NCBI RefSeq assembly: GCF_000156355.1
Contig: NZ_GG657893.1
Coordinates: 1 to 60,022 of the forward strand
Direction of reading: 5' to 3'
Origin: Methylophaga thiooxydans DMS010
GTDB taxonomy: Bacteria > Pseudomonadota > Gammaproteobacteria > Nitrosococcales > Methylophagaceae
Length of the DNA: 60,022 nucleotides
Of the stretch, positions 23,189 through 32,083 are shown in pieces. The position numbers and the translations under genes were made by a program. The notes under the pieces are model-generated. The model ran no database searches, had not been told where the DNA came from, and was given only the letters and a program-made list of their open reading frames with translations. Within the stretch, counting starts at the first letter, position 1; the number at the start of each line of letters is the position of its first letter.

Positions 23189-23611
23189 ATGATGGAAAAC
23201 TTACTACAACTGCTACGTGAGAAGGCATTCGACAAAAAGCCTACCGTCGAAGAACTGAAAAAGTTTGATGGTCTGGACAGCATTACAGCCAAAGAGCGTG
23301 ATGAAGCCTGGAAAGTCATTCAGGACGAAAAGCAGGCTCAGTCTAAAACGAATTCAGAAGCTGATGATAATGGGGGTGGCGGTGACTCAGACAAAAACAG
23401 CACAACCACAACAACCACTACAACCGACAGTGACCCTGATTCTAAACCAAGCACCAAACAGAACGCTTTACCACACTACCGTGTGACCGTGATGCGGGAT
23501 GGGTTTCGTCGTTTAGGTCGTGCCTGGTCAGGCAGTGATGATGTCGAGCTGAGCGAAGAAGAGGTCGCCATCCTGGAAGCCGATCCGATGTTCAGCGTTG
23601 TCGAGCTATAA
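23189..23611 (+). CDS. HI1506/Mu gp35-like protein
   Basis: A 140-residue protein between the major head and gp36-like genes. The N-terminus is helical and charged, the middle is a low-complexity linker (GGGG, then a run of Thr and an Asp/Ser/Lys stretch at about 60-90), and the C-terminus is the conserved HI1506-like piece (YRVTVMRDGFRRLGRAWSG, then LSEEEVAILEADPMFSVVEL). Its role in the virion is not defined. AAGGA precedes ATG 23189. The Thr run comes from repeated ACA/ACC codons, a simple-repeat expansion. Confidence 0.78.
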   Translation: MMENLLQLLREKAFDKKPTVEELKKFDGLDSITAKERDEAWKVIQDEKQAQSKTNSEADDNGGGGDSDKNSTTTTTTTTDSDPDSKPSTKQNALPHYRVTVMRDGFRRLGRAWSGSDDVELSEEEVAILEADPMFSVVEL

Positions 23612-23626
23612 GCGGATATCTCAACG

Positions 23627-24046
23627 ATGCCTTACTGCACACAACAAGACCTGGTCACCCGATATGGAGAGGATGAACTGATCCAGCTTACGGATAAGCA
23701 AAACACGGGTCAGCTGGACACGGACGTCATTAATTTAGCCATTGCCGACTCAGACAGCATGATTGATGGTTATCTGGGTGGCCGTTACAGCCTGCCGATT
23801 GACCCGCTGCCAAGGTCATTGGTGCGTATTGCTTGCGAAATTACACGCTATTACTTGTACGAAAATCTAGCGCCCGATGAAGTAAAAGACCGGTACAACG
23901 AAGCAGTCAAGTCACTCAAAAGCATCGCCCGTGGCGAATTGAGCATTGGTATCAGTACAGAAGGTGCCAAACCTCTCAGCCAAAACACAGTGAAAATCAA
24001 CACCGGTGGCAATGTCTTTAACCGTAAAGATAAGAGCTTTATATGA
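23627..24046 (+). CDS. DUF1320 head-tail connector (Mu gp36)
   Basis: A 139-residue member of DUF1320, related to gp6-type head-tail connectors. Recognisable blocks are YCTQQDLVTRYGEDELIQLTD at the N-terminus and LAIADSDSMIDGYLGGRYSLP, then RIACEITRYYLYE. It is thought to form a ring below the portal. It overlaps the next gene by 4 bases. Confidence 0.9.
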   Translation: MPYCTQQDLVTRYGEDELIQLTDKQNTGQLDTDVINLAIADSDSMIDGYLGGRYSLPIDPLPRSLVRIACEITRYYLYENLAPDEVKDRYNEAVKSLKSIARGELSIGISTEGAKPLSQNTVKINTGGNVFNRKDKSFI

Positions 24047-24606
24047 ACAGCATTAGCACCGTTGAAGATCACATCATTGAAAAAGCACAGGCGTTATTTG
24101 GCAATACATTAAGCGCTGCTGAAGTGTTACCCAGCGCGTTGAACTTGGCAGTACTGAAACAGTTGGTTGCCTCAAACAGAACGCCGGGCGTTTACACCAC
24201 GTTTCTCGGTGGTCAAGGCAACTCACGCGGTAGCCTCAATGGCCGTTTTGATGTGTATGTCATCACCCGTCACGTTGGTAACCACAGCGCCCGGCGTCGA
24301 GGTGACACAACCACCATTGGTGCTTATGACATTTTAGCGGCACTGATTCCTAAGCTGCATGAATCGACGATTGCAGGGGTCGGTTCACTGGCGCTGAAGA
24401 ATGTCAGGAATCTGTTTTCAATGCAGCTGGAGCAAAGCTTCAAAGCCACGATGTATGCCGTCACTTTTGAGTTGCCAAATATGCCATTTCCTAATGACTT
24501 TGACCCATCAACGTTGGCTGATTTTGTCACCTTTCATGCTGAACATTCATTGGTCGACGGCGACGACGAACCCGACGCTATTGACCACATAACATTGGAG
24601 CAATAA
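24043..24606 (+). CDS. DUF1834 tail/head completion protein (Mu gp37)
   Basis: A 187-residue DUF1834 (Mu gp37) homologue. The conserved region spans YTTFLGGQGNSRGSLNGRFDVYVIT and GAYDILAALIPKLHES. Its position between the DUF1320 connector and sheath genes is as in Mu, where gp37 is taken to be a tail-terminator-like protein. Start in ATGA overlap with the previous gene. Confidence 0.88.
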   Translation: MNSISTVEDHIIEKAQALFGNTLSAAEVLPSALNLAVLKQLVASNRTPGVYTTFLGGQGNSRGSLNGRFDVYVITRHVGNHSARRRGDTTTIGAYDILAALIPKLHESTIAGVGSLALKNVRNLFSMQLEQSFKATMYAVTFELPNMPFPNDFDPSTLADFVTFHAEHSLVDGDDEPDAIDHITLEQ

Positions 24607-24609
24607 ACC

Positions 24610-24858
24610 ATGCCAGACCGAATTTTTATCAAACCCGCCAAGCAGGCTGTCAATGTGCGAAAGCTACGCGGCGGTCTGTTAAATCAGCACGGTGAATACG
24701 TGCCACGTGAAGTGTATTACCTGAAGCGGATAAAAGACGGTGATGCGATTGAGCTAACCAGTGACGCCGACATTAAAAAAGCGTTGGCCAAGGCTAAAAC
24801 GGATGCCAAAAAAGCCGTTGCTGCCAAACCCACAGATTCAACTGATAAGGATGCATAA
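24610..24858 (+). CDS. DUF2635 protein (Mu gp38)
   Basis: An 82-residue DUF2635 homologue: the N-terminal MPDRIFIKPAKQAVNVRKL and VPREVYYLKRIKDGDAI are typical. The C-terminal tail is a Lys/Ala-rich helix. Precise function unknown; always encoded just before the tail sheath in Mu-like phages, as here (gap of 2 bases). Confidence 0.88.
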   Translation: MPDRIFIKPAKQAVNVRKLRGGLLNQHGEYVPREVYYLKRIKDGDAIELTSDADIKKALAKAKTDAKKAVAAKPTDSTDKDA

Positions 24859-24860
24859 GC

Positions 24861-26327
24861 ATGGCTATTTCTTTTGATACGATTCCTGAAAAATTACGTC
24901 TACCGTTTACAGCCATTGAGTTCAGTAATCGGTTGGCAGGTAATGCCAATATTGATTTTAAAATGCTGGTTATCGGTCAGCGACTGTCAACCGGCACGAT
25001 TCCAGCGGGGCAAGCAGTTCGTGCCAATAGCCCTGAAGAATTGGAAGCGTATTTTGGTCGAGGCTCTATGTTGGCTGAAATGGGCAAGGCACAAATCAAT
25101 GCCGATCAGTTTACTGAAAAGTGGTTCTTGGCTTTAGATGATGCATCAGGCGGTGAACAAGCAACCGGGTCAATCACCGTTACTGGCCCGGCCACGCGAG
25201 GAGGCACAGTCTTTCTTTACATCGCAGGCTATCGCTTACTCATTGGTGTTGACGCTGCTGACACGGATGAAGATATTGCCAGCGCTATCGTTGCAGCCAT
25301 TACGGCAGAGACGACCTTACCGGTAACAGCCGAAGTTAATGGTGCAGAGTCGACTGAGGTCGATATCACTTGTAAGTGGAAAGGTGAAACCGGCAACGAT
25401 ATTGATATGCGACTCAATTTCTACGATGAAGCCTTGCCTGATGGTGTCGGCCTCACCTTTGTGGCCATGTCTGGCGGTACCGGTAATCCTGATCTTACTG
25501 ATGTGTTCACTGCTATTGGTGATGAATGGTACAACTGGCTTGCAGTGCCTTATACCGATACAGCCAACTTAGTGGTGCTAGAAGCCGAAGCAGAAAGTCG
25601 CTGGGGGCCAATGCGTGCCATCGGCTTTCGGGCATTTACTGCGTTTAAAGGCACCCACTCAGAAACCGGGACTTTTGGCAGTGGACGAAATGGCCCACAC
25701 GTCACCTGCATGGGTACCAATGACTCACCGACTCCGCCTTATCTATGGGCTGGCGTCAATTGTGTTGTCGCTGCCGCTTCCTTGCAAATTGACCCGGCAC
25801 GTCAGCTAAGAACGCTGGCATTGCCTGGTATTAAGCCACCGAAAAAAGAACTGCGTTGGGATGGTACCGAGCGTAATCAGCTGCTGTTCGATGGTATTGC
25901 TACTTACAGTGTTGATCGTGGTGGATTGGTACGAATTGAACGTCAAATCAGTATGTATCAAACCAATGCGTCCGGCTTTGCTGATGACAGTTATCTCAAC
26001 ATCAACACGGCAGAAACATTAGAACGCATCCGCTTTGAGCAACGGGCAATGGTGTCTCAAAAATTCCCGCGTCACAAGCTGGCGGATGATGATTTTGATA
26101 TTCCAGCCGGTCAGGCGGTGGTGACGCCTAATGCCATGGAAGATGAGTTTTTAGCCTTGTATACCGTCTTTATGGATCGCGGCTGGTGCCAGGATTATGA
26201 AGGTTATAAAGCCACAATCATCGCTGAAATTCATGATGACGATCCAGACCGTCTGGATATGTATGACTCACCAAAACTCATCAATAACCTACGTGTCACG
26301 GCTGTGCACACTGAATATCGTCGTTAA
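24861..26327 (+). CDS. Contractile tail sheath (Mu gpL)
   Basis: A 488-residue tail sheath protein, near the size of Mu gpL (495). The N-terminal AISFDTIPEKLRLPFTAIEF start, an immunoglobulin-like inserted region (residues about 95-180) and the C-terminal subtilisin-like sheath core (LDMYDSPKLINNLRVTAVHTE) are present. It contracts to drive the tube through the cell envelope. Followed 15 bases later by the tube gene with AGGAG. Confidence 0.93.
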   Translation: MAISFDTIPEKLRLPFTAIEFSNRLAGNANIDFKMLVIGQRLSTGTIPAGQAVRANSPEELEAYFGRGSMLAEMGKAQINADQFTEKWFLALDDASGGEQATGSITVTGPATRGGTVFLYIAGYRLLIGVDAADTDEDIASAIVAAITAETTLPVTAEVNGAESTEVDITCKWKGETGNDIDMRLNFYDEALPDGVGLTFVAMSGGTGNPDLTDVFTAIGDEWYNWLAVPYTDTANLVVLEAEAESRWGPMRAIGFRAFTAFKGTHSETGTFGSGRNGPHVTCMGTNDSPTPPYLWAGVNCVVAAASLQIDPARQLRTLALPGIKPPKKELRWDGTERNQLLFDGIATYSVDRGGLVRIERQISMYQTNASGFADDSYLNINTAETLERIRFEQRAMVSQKFPRHKLADDDFDIPAGQAVVTPNAMEDEFLALYTVFMDRGWCQDYEGYKATIIAEIHDDDPDRLDMYDSPKLINNLRVTAVHTEYRR

Positions 26328-26342
26328 ATTTAGGAGTAAGCA

Positions 26343-26693
26343 ATGAGCGAACAAGTCACAGGAAAAGTAAAAGTCAGAATTGACGGCGGTGTTATTGAGT
26401 CAGAAAACGAAGCCACGTTAGATCCGGGTGGTGTTTCAAGAGAACCGTCGAGCCATGGTGGCAAAACCTATTTCACCGAATCAGATTCACCACCGAACCT
26501 GAAGTTTAAAATCCTGCTCACGTCAACGGTTGACGTGACAGAGGTGAATAAGTGGAAAAACAAAACCGTCACGTTTATCACTGATACCGGCCAACGTTAT
26601 TTAATGCGTAACGCCTTCACTGTGAATGTGATTGAGCATGGCATGACCAGTGCGGATGTCGAGATGTCAGGCGATATGGCGGAGAAGGTATAA
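26343..26693 (+). CDS. Tail tube protein (Mu gpM)
   Basis: A 116-residue tail tube subunit. Family blocks VTGKVKVRIDGGVIESENEATLDPGG and the GMTSADVEMSGDMAEKV end are typical of Mu gpM. It forms the inner tube through which DNA passes. AGGAGT precedes the ATG. Confidence 0.92.
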   Translation: MSEQVTGKVKVRIDGGVIESENEATLDPGGVSREPSSHGGKTYFTESDSPPNLKFKILLTSTVDVTEVNKWKNKTVTFITDTGQRYLMRNAFTVNVIEHGMTSADVEMSGDMAEKV

Positions 26694-26697
26694 ACGC

Positions 26698-27078
26698 ATG
26701 GCCACGATAACAATTTCACTCGAACACGGCGTCAAAATGGGCGATAAAACCCACACTACAGTCTTGCTGCGAGAGTTAACCCCTGGAGACATCATTGATG
26801 CGGGGCTAGCGTCTGAACGTGTCACGGCATCAGATGATGGCTATGTGTTTGCTGTCAGTCCGACATTGATGGGGCTTCATACCTTGGCGAAGCAGATTGA
26901 ATCTATTGGTGATTATGACGGCATTGTTGATATTGATGACCTGCGTAAATTTCACCGTGAAGATTTTGAGCTGCTTCAGTTTCATGCAGAACGATTAGAC
27001 CAGGCAGTGCTGGAGTCTGTCATGCAGCGGGGGAAGCATGATGCGTCTGGCGGAGAACCTGAACTGGCAGACGATTAA
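26698..27078 (+). CDS. Tail assembly chaperone (Mu gp41-like), 0-frame product
   Basis: A 126-residue tail assembly chaperone that coats the tape measure during tail building. It starts ATG 26698 (ATITISLEHGVKMGDKTHTTV), with the acidic helix VDIDDLRKFHREDFELLQFHAERLD near the end. Codons CGG-GGG-AAG at 27028-27036 form a G-run inside an overlapping downstream frame, so a fraction of ribosomes should shift and make a longer protein (see 27032-27163). The short form stops at 27078. Confidence 0.88.
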   Translation: MATITISLEHGVKMGDKTHTTVLLRELTPGDIIDAGLASERVTASDDGYVFAVSPTLMGLHTLAKQIESIGDYDGIVDIDDLRKFHREDFELLQFHAERLDQAVLESVMQRGKHDASGGEPELADD

Positions 27079-27163
27079 GTTCAGCCAGTACAGCCAGACG
27101 CCTCTTAACTACACATTAAATAGACCTTTAAGACTCTTTTATACGCAGCTAATGAAACGATGA
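27032..27163 (+). CDS. Frameshift extension of tail chaperone (G-GT type)
   Basis: After codon GGG (27031-27033, residue 112), a 2-base backward slip on the five-G run (27029-27033) re-pairs GGG with GGG and continues as GGA-AGC-ATG-ATG into an open frame to TGA 27161-27163. It adds 43 residues (ending YTLNRPLRLFYTQLMKR) for a product of about 155. The stop overlaps the tape-measure ATG (27160). Tail chaperones are generally made as short and frameshifted forms, and a -2 shift has been described for Mu. A separate start at ATG 27038/27041 is the alternative. Confidence 0.75.
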   Translation, partial: GSMMRLAENLNWQTIKFSQYSQTPLNYTLNRPLRLFYTQLMKR

Positions 27164-28932
27164 GCCAAAACGACTTAACAACCAGCATCAACATCAACGC
27201 CGGAGGTAACTTCGGCCGCCAGATGCGTGTTAATGAAGACCGTTGGAAACGCTTTAGCAAAACAGGCCAACGTCAAATGGGCGTGTTGCGTAGAAGTGTC
27301 AGCAGCTTTGGTAACGGGCTTGATAAGTTAGGCAATCGTTACACCGCACTATTGACCGGTGCCGCTGGTGCCGGAACAGCCAAGTTTTTAGTCTCGCTTG
27401 AGCGTCGCTTCACTCGGCTAGGCATTCAAGCCAATATCGGTGCTGAAGCAATCGATGAACTGAAAAAGAAAATCTATGAAACGGCACAATCACCCGACAT
27501 CAGAGTTGACCCAAGTCAAATCACCAGCGCGATTGAATCTATTGTCGAGAAAACCGGTGACCTGGACTTTGCTGAAGCCAATATCCGCAACATTGGTTTA
27601 GCCATCCAGGCAACCGGTGCAGAAGGCACATCGATTGGTGAAGTGCTAGGTGAGTTCCAGAAAATGGGCATCGTCTTGGAAAAAGACGTGCTTACGGCAC
27701 TCGACACACTCAATGTGCAAGGTAAAGAAGGCGCGTTCACCTTGCAAAATATTGCGGCATTAGGCCCTCGTGTTGTCACCGCTTACACCTCGATGGGGCG
27801 GCAAGGTATTCCTGCTATTCGTGAGATGGGTGCGGCATTGCAGGTTATCCGTCAGGGTACCGGCTCATCAGAGATGGCAGCGACGGCTTTTGAAGCCTTA
27901 ATGCGGACACTGAGTGATGCTAAGAAAATAGACATGCTCAAAAGCGGCGGCATCAAAATATTTGATGCTGAAGCTTTAAGTCGTGGCGAAGAAGTGTTGC
28001 GACCAATCAATGAAATCATGGTCGACATTATCAAAAAAACACAAGGCAAAAAAACACTGTTAAGCACCGTGTTTGATGCAGAAGCCATGCGTGCATTCAA
28101 TTCTTCCACTGCCGAGTTCCAGCGCACTGGTGGGCTGGAAAGCTTAGATAAATTCATGAATGTCCACGCTGATGGCACCACCACATTAGAAGACTCGACC
28201 AGAGCAGCAAATGATGCCGCAGGCGCTATGCGAAACCTCTACACTGCCTGGCAACAATTTGCTGACTCAAACCTGACTACCTACATTCAATCATTGGCGG
28301 ACACGATCAATGACATTGATAAAGAAACACTGGATATGCTCATCAAAGGTGCAGCAGGTCTGGTTGCAGTCGGTGGCACAGCTATCCTAGCGAGGAAACT
28401 CTATAAAGGTGGCAAGGGTATCTCCGACTTTGTTAAAGGCAGCAAAGCTAAATCCGCCATGGGTGGTGCACTAGGCGGGATGGATGGGGTAACGCCTGTT
28501 TATGTTGTCAATATGCGCGGCGGCATGGATCCAACGGGTATGGATCCAAAAAAGAAACCAAAAGTAAAAAAACCTAATCGTAGGCAAATGCTTAGAGCAG
28601 CGCCAAATATGAAAACAATAGCAGCGATGGGTGCCGGAGCGATGGGTACTGCTGGTTTAGCAGTTGGCGCTGCTGGTTTGGCAGGTTACGGAGCCGGTAA
28701 GGTTATTTATGATAATGCATTAGAAGGCACTGAGTTTGCTGACGCATTAGGCCGTTCGATTGCTAAAGCCTTGGCTTTGTTTGGTAATGATAATGCTCAG
28801 GCCGCATTAAGTGCGGAAAAACGCAGCCAACTGCAAATTGAAGTCACCGATAAGCGTGTCCAGGTCAAAAATATCCAAAGCGATGACATGGATATTAATG
28901 TCGATACTGGCCCTACAGTGGGGAATCTGTAA
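27160..28932 (+). CDS. Tail tape measure protein (Mu gp42)
   Basis: A 590-residue tape measure (TP901 core-like), setting tail length. The core is long helical sequence with GIQANIGAEAIDELKKKIYE, FQKMGIVLEKDVLTALD and TAFEALMRTLSDAKK. Hydrophobic stretches near residues 395-410 and 490-520 (AAMGAGAMGTAGLAVGAAG) could enter the host membrane for DNA passage. It overlaps the chaperone extension stop by 3 bases and the next gene start by one. Confidence 0.93.
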   Translation: MSQNDLTTSININAGGNFGRQMRVNEDRWKRFSKTGQRQMGVLRRSVSSFGNGLDKLGNRYTALLTGAAGAGTAKFLVSLERRFTRLGIQANIGAEAIDELKKKIYETAQSPDIRVDPSQITSAIESIVEKTGDLDFAEANIRNIGLAIQATGAEGTSIGEVLGEFQKMGIVLEKDVLTALDTLNVQGKEGAFTLQNIAALGPRVVTAYTSMGRQGIPAIREMGAALQVIRQGTGSSEMAATAFEALMRTLSDAKKIDMLKSGGIKIFDAEALSRGEEVLRPINEIMVDIIKKTQGKKTLLSTVFDAEAMRAFNSSTAEFQRTGGLESLDKFMNVHADGTTTLEDSTRAANDAAGAMRNLYTAWQQFADSNLTTYIQSLADTINDIDKETLDMLIKGAAGLVAVGGTAILARKLYKGGKGISDFVKGSKAKSAMGGALGGMDGVTPVYVVNMRGGMDPTGMDPKKKPKVKKPNRRQMLRAAPNMKTIAAMGAGAMGTAGLAVGAAGLAGYGAGKVIYDNALEGTEFADALGRSIAKALALFGNDNAQAALSAEKRSQLQIEVTDKRVQVKNIQSDDMDINVDTGPTVGNL

Positions 28933-30059
28933 TGGCCGAACAAGTATTGACATGGCGCGAGCAACTTCAACAATCCTCATTCCGTGGCGTTGAGTTTTAT
29001 GTTGATGACCATACGCTCGAATTTGGTCGCCGTGTCCAGTTGCATGATTATCCCTTTAAAGATGATGCCTATGCCGAAGACTTAGGCGGCAAAGATGCTG
29101 TGTACTCCTTTCCTGCTTTTGTAGTGGGTGAAGATTACAGGCAGCAGCGTGACAAACTGATTGAGGCTTTAAACAAAAAAGGCTCTGGCACCTTAGTTCA
29201 TCGTTACCTCGGACGTGTCCGTGTGCAGGCTGGCCCCAGCAGTTTGCGTGAAACCAATAAAGAAGGTGGTATTGCCCGATTTACTCTGACTTTTTACAAA
29301 GCTGAGTCACGCGCCAAGCCAACATCAAAAGTTGACACGCAACAACGCGTCAATGCAGCGGCCAAAAACGCACAAGCTGTAGTGAAGCAACAATTTACAT
29401 CGGCATACAGCGTTACCGGCTTTCCAGGTTGGGTGAAAGAACAGGCGAAAACCGTCTTATCCGATATCGAGTCACGCTTTTCCGGATTAGGTGTTATCGA
29501 TGCCACCATTGCCGATTTTGTTGGTTTGCCCGATGCCTTAGCGGGGCAGGTGATTGGCAGTGTCGGCAGTCTTTCTGCCATGACTCAGTTTCGTAAACTG
29601 TTCAGCTTTGGTAGCGAATCAGCCGCCGTGCCAACCACCACGCCAAGTCGTGTTCAGCAAGCCTCAAATCAGCAGGCAATCATTAACCTGGTACAACAAT
29701 CATCACAAATTGAAGCGGCCAGAGTGGCTAGTACCCGTGATTATGACTCGGCTCAAGATGCGATTGCCGCACGTGATGAACTGTCTGAGGTATTAGATGA
29801 GCAAATGCAAGCGGCAGACGATGAGACCTATATCGCACTGCAAGATTTACGGGCTTCCATGGTTCAAGACCTGACAGAACGTGCCGCCAACCTCAAGCAA
29901 GTTCGTCGCTATACACCACAAGCGACATTGCCCTCATTAGTGATTGCGCATCAGCTCTACCAAGACGCTGATCGTGCAACCGATATCGTCTCTCGCAATA
30001 ACATCGGTCACCCCGGATTTGTACCCGGTGGTCAGACTTTGGAGGTGTTGGATGCATGA
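28932..30059 (+). CDS. Tail/DNA circularisation protein (Mu gpN)
   Basis: A 375-residue protein whose first about 90 residues carry the DNA circulation N-terminal domain (TWREQLQQSSFRGVEFYVDDH, RRVQLHDYPFKDDAYAEDLG). Mu gpN is a baseplate-hub or tail protein, and the family name comes from P22-like circularisation factors. The C-terminus contains repeated helical segments (EVLDEQMQAADDETYIALQD). It overlaps the P-like gene by 8 bases. Confidence 0.88.
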   Translation: MAEQVLTWREQLQQSSFRGVEFYVDDHTLEFGRRVQLHDYPFKDDAYAEDLGGKDAVYSFPAFVVGEDYRQQRDKLIEALNKKGSGTLVHRYLGRVRVQAGPSSLRETNKEGGIARFTLTFYKAESRAKPTSKVDTQQRVNAAAKNAQAVVKQQFTSAYSVTGFPGWVKEQAKTVLSDIESRFSGLGVIDATIADFVGLPDALAGQVIGSVGSLSAMTQFRKLFSFGSESAAVPTTTPSRVQQASNQQAIINLVQQSSQIEAARVASTRDYDSAQDAIAARDELSEVLDEQMQAADDETYIALQDLRASMVQDLTERAANLKQVRRYTPQATLPSLVIAHQLYQDADRATDIVSRNNIGHPGFVPGGQTLEVLDA

Positions 30060-31074
30060 TGTCGCCTTGAAAGTGAATGGTCTGGACTGGTATGGCTGGG
30101 AAGAGGTTCGGATCAATCGTTCAATTGTTCAAATTGCGAATGAGTTTAATCTCAAGCTGACTGATAAATGGTCTGAAAACAGCGCGCCACGCCCTATTAA
30201 CGATGGCGATTCCTGCAAGGTGACGATTGATGATCACACGGTCATCACTGGCTATATTGATGAAGTTGATCATAGCTATGATGACAGCACTAATGGCATT
30301 CAAGTAGCAGGGCGTGATGCAACCGGTGACCTGGTTGATTGTAGCGCGCCATCGTTTCAGTGGGCTGGTCGTAACCAATTAGAGGGTGCGTCAGTACTCT
30401 GTGAGCCATACGGTATTCCGGTGTCCTCAACGGTTGATACCAGCAAACCGTTTGCCACAATGAAATCAGATGAAGGTGAAAGCACCTTTGAAGTGCTCGA
30501 TACCGTCGCTAAAATCAGAGCAGTACTGCTAGTGTCTGATGGTTTGGGTGGCCTAAAAATCACACGTTCCGGAACCCGACGCCTGAAAGGCAGTTTAGAA
30601 ACCGGTGTCAACATTAAAGCCGGTAGTCGTAAACGCTCATCACGCGAACGCTTTAGTCACTACACGGTTAAAGGCCAAACCAGCAGTGCCTGGATAGATA
30701 CGGTATCGGTGTCAGCTACCGTGGCAGATAAAGCCGTTACTCGTCATCGACCTAAAATTATTCTAGCTGAAGATGCCTTAGATGCCGCTGGCTGCAAAGC
30801 CAGAGCCACATGGCATAGAAATATTTCTGCAGCGAAAGCTCAGACATTTAATTACACGATGCTGAGCTGGTATTTAGACGATGAATTGATCGAACCCAAT
30901 TGCCTTATCGCAGTGAAAGACCACTACCTGAATGTCAATCGTGACCTATTGATCGTAGGCATCACCTATATAGTTGATGATAAAGGGCTGCGCGCTGAGC
31001 TGATCCTTGGTTTGCCTGAAGCGTTTGAACTACAAGCCCTGCCAGAGCCAAACGATGAAGGCGGTGTCTGGTAA
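30052..31074 (+). CDS. Baseplate hub protein (Mu gpP/gp44)
   Basis: A 340-residue baseplate hub of the Mu gp44 (P) type, related to T4 gp27. Start ATG 30052 has a perfect GGAGGT 8 nt upstream, better than the longer frame. Characteristic pieces are HDVALKVNGLDWYGWEEV, EFNLKLTDKW and LIVGITYIVDDKGLRAELILGLPEAF. It forms the central tail hub from which the spike projects. Confidence 0.92.
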   Translation: MHDVALKVNGLDWYGWEEVRINRSIVQIANEFNLKLTDKWSENSAPRPINDGDSCKVTIDDHTVITGYIDEVDHSYDDSTNGIQVAGRDATGDLVDCSAPSFQWAGRNQLEGASVLCEPYGIPVSSTVDTSKPFATMKSDEGESTFEVLDTVAKIRAVLLVSDGLGGLKITRSGTRRLKGSLETGVNIKAGSRKRSSRERFSHYTVKGQTSSAWIDTVSVSATVADKAVTRHRPKIILAEDALDAAGCKARATWHRNISAAKAQTFNYTMLSWYLDDELIEPNCLIAVKDHYLNVNRDLLIVGITYIVDDKGLRAELILGLPEAFELQALPEPNDEGGVW

Positions 31075-31625
31075 TGCGTCGCTTACAGAAATTACTGTCA
31101 CCATTAAAACGTGGCCTGCAACAAATGCTACGTGTCGGTGCCTTGCTTAAAGTCAATGACGCACCACCGATTCAAATGGTGCAGATCGAAACCTTATCTG
31201 GTGAGGTGATTGAGGTGCCTCGCATTCAAGATTACGGCATAACATCCGTGCCACTACCCGGAGCAAAAGGTGTCGTCGCGGCTATTGGCGGTAAAACCAA
31301 TGGCTATGTTTGCATCAAGATGGATGATAAGCGCTATCGTCAAGTCAGTCTCAAGCCGGGCGAAGTTGCACTCTACGATAGTCAAGGACAACTCGTTCAC
31401 CTCAAGCAGGGTGGCCTGATGGAGTTGATTGCCAACACACAAATCACGGCCAAAGTGCCGGTTTTTCGTATCGAAGGCCAACTGAACGTCACCGGCGACA
31501 TTATCGATCACGTCGATAGCGATGGTCTGACCATGGCGAGCATGCGTTCTACTTATAACGGCCACAATCATAATGGCGATAGTGGCGGCACCACCAGTAA
31601 CCCTAATCAGAGTATGACACCATGA
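31074..31625 (+). CDS. Baseplate spike protein (Mu gp45)
   Basis: A 183-residue spike (gpV-like). An OB-fold (IQMVQIETLSGEVIEVPRIQ) is followed by a beta-helix-like stalk and ends with the HNHNGDSGGTT tip, whose H-x-H motif coordinates an iron in Mu and P2 spikes. It punctures the outer membrane. One-base overlap with the previous gene and 4-base overlap with the next. Confidence 0.93.
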   Translation: MRRLQKLLSPLKRGLQQMLRVGALLKVNDAPPIQMVQIETLSGEVIEVPRIQDYGITSVPLPGAKGVVAAIGGKTNGYVCIKMDDKRYRQVSLKPGEVALYDSQGQLVHLKQGGLMELIANTQITAKVPVFRIEGQLNVTGDIIDHVDSDGLTMASMRSTYNGHNHNGDSGGTTSNPNQSMTP

Positions 31626-32083
31626 TGGATTTTGTTATCAAAATGGTGAATAAAAATGGTCGTCCACGCTTTGTGCTGGAAACCGATCCATTAAAAATTA
31701 CCTACGTCGCGATACTGGAAACAGCCGTCATCGTGGCGCTTTTCACTGACAGACAAGCCGACTCAGATGACGTCATCCCCGATGGCACCAATGATAAACG
31801 TGGCTGGTGGGGCGATGCCTTGGCGTCTGTTTCTGGTGACTTGATCGGCTCACGGCTTTGGTTGTTACAACGTGAAAAGCAAACCGAGCCTGTGCGAAAA
31901 GCCGCTGAAGACTATGCCGATGAAGCCTTGCAGCATCTCATTGATGATGAAGTGGTTGATTCCGTGCAAGTCACAGCCAGTTACCCACGCGCTGAATGGT
32001 TAGCCTTAGATATCGACATCGAAACAGCAGACGGCCAGCTTTTAAATTTCAATTATGCCTGGGAGGCTTTCAATGGCGTTTAA
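31622..32083 (+). CDS. Baseplate protein (Mu gp46, GP46 family)
   Basis: A 153-residue GP46-family baseplate protein, equivalent to T4 gp25-like wedge initiators. Conserved blocks: YVAILETAVIVALFTDRQAD, DGTNDKRGWWGDAL and GSRLWLLQREKQT. It starts the wedge that connects sheath and baseplate. Overlap with gp47 gene is 11 bases. Confidence 0.92.
   Translation: MMDFVIKMVNKNGRPRFVLETDPLKITYVAILETAVIVALFTDRQADSDDVIPDGTNDKRGWWGDALASVSGDLIGSRLWLLQREKQTEPVRKAAEDYADEALQHLIDDEVVDSVQVTASYPRAEWLALDIDIETADGQLLNFNYAWEAFNGV

Noticed and set aside
23395..23430. ACA/ACC repeats that look like a short array
   Set aside because: They are codons for a Thr run in the HI1506-like linker, without spacers; not a CRISPR array. 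No CRISPR array was seen anywhere in the window.
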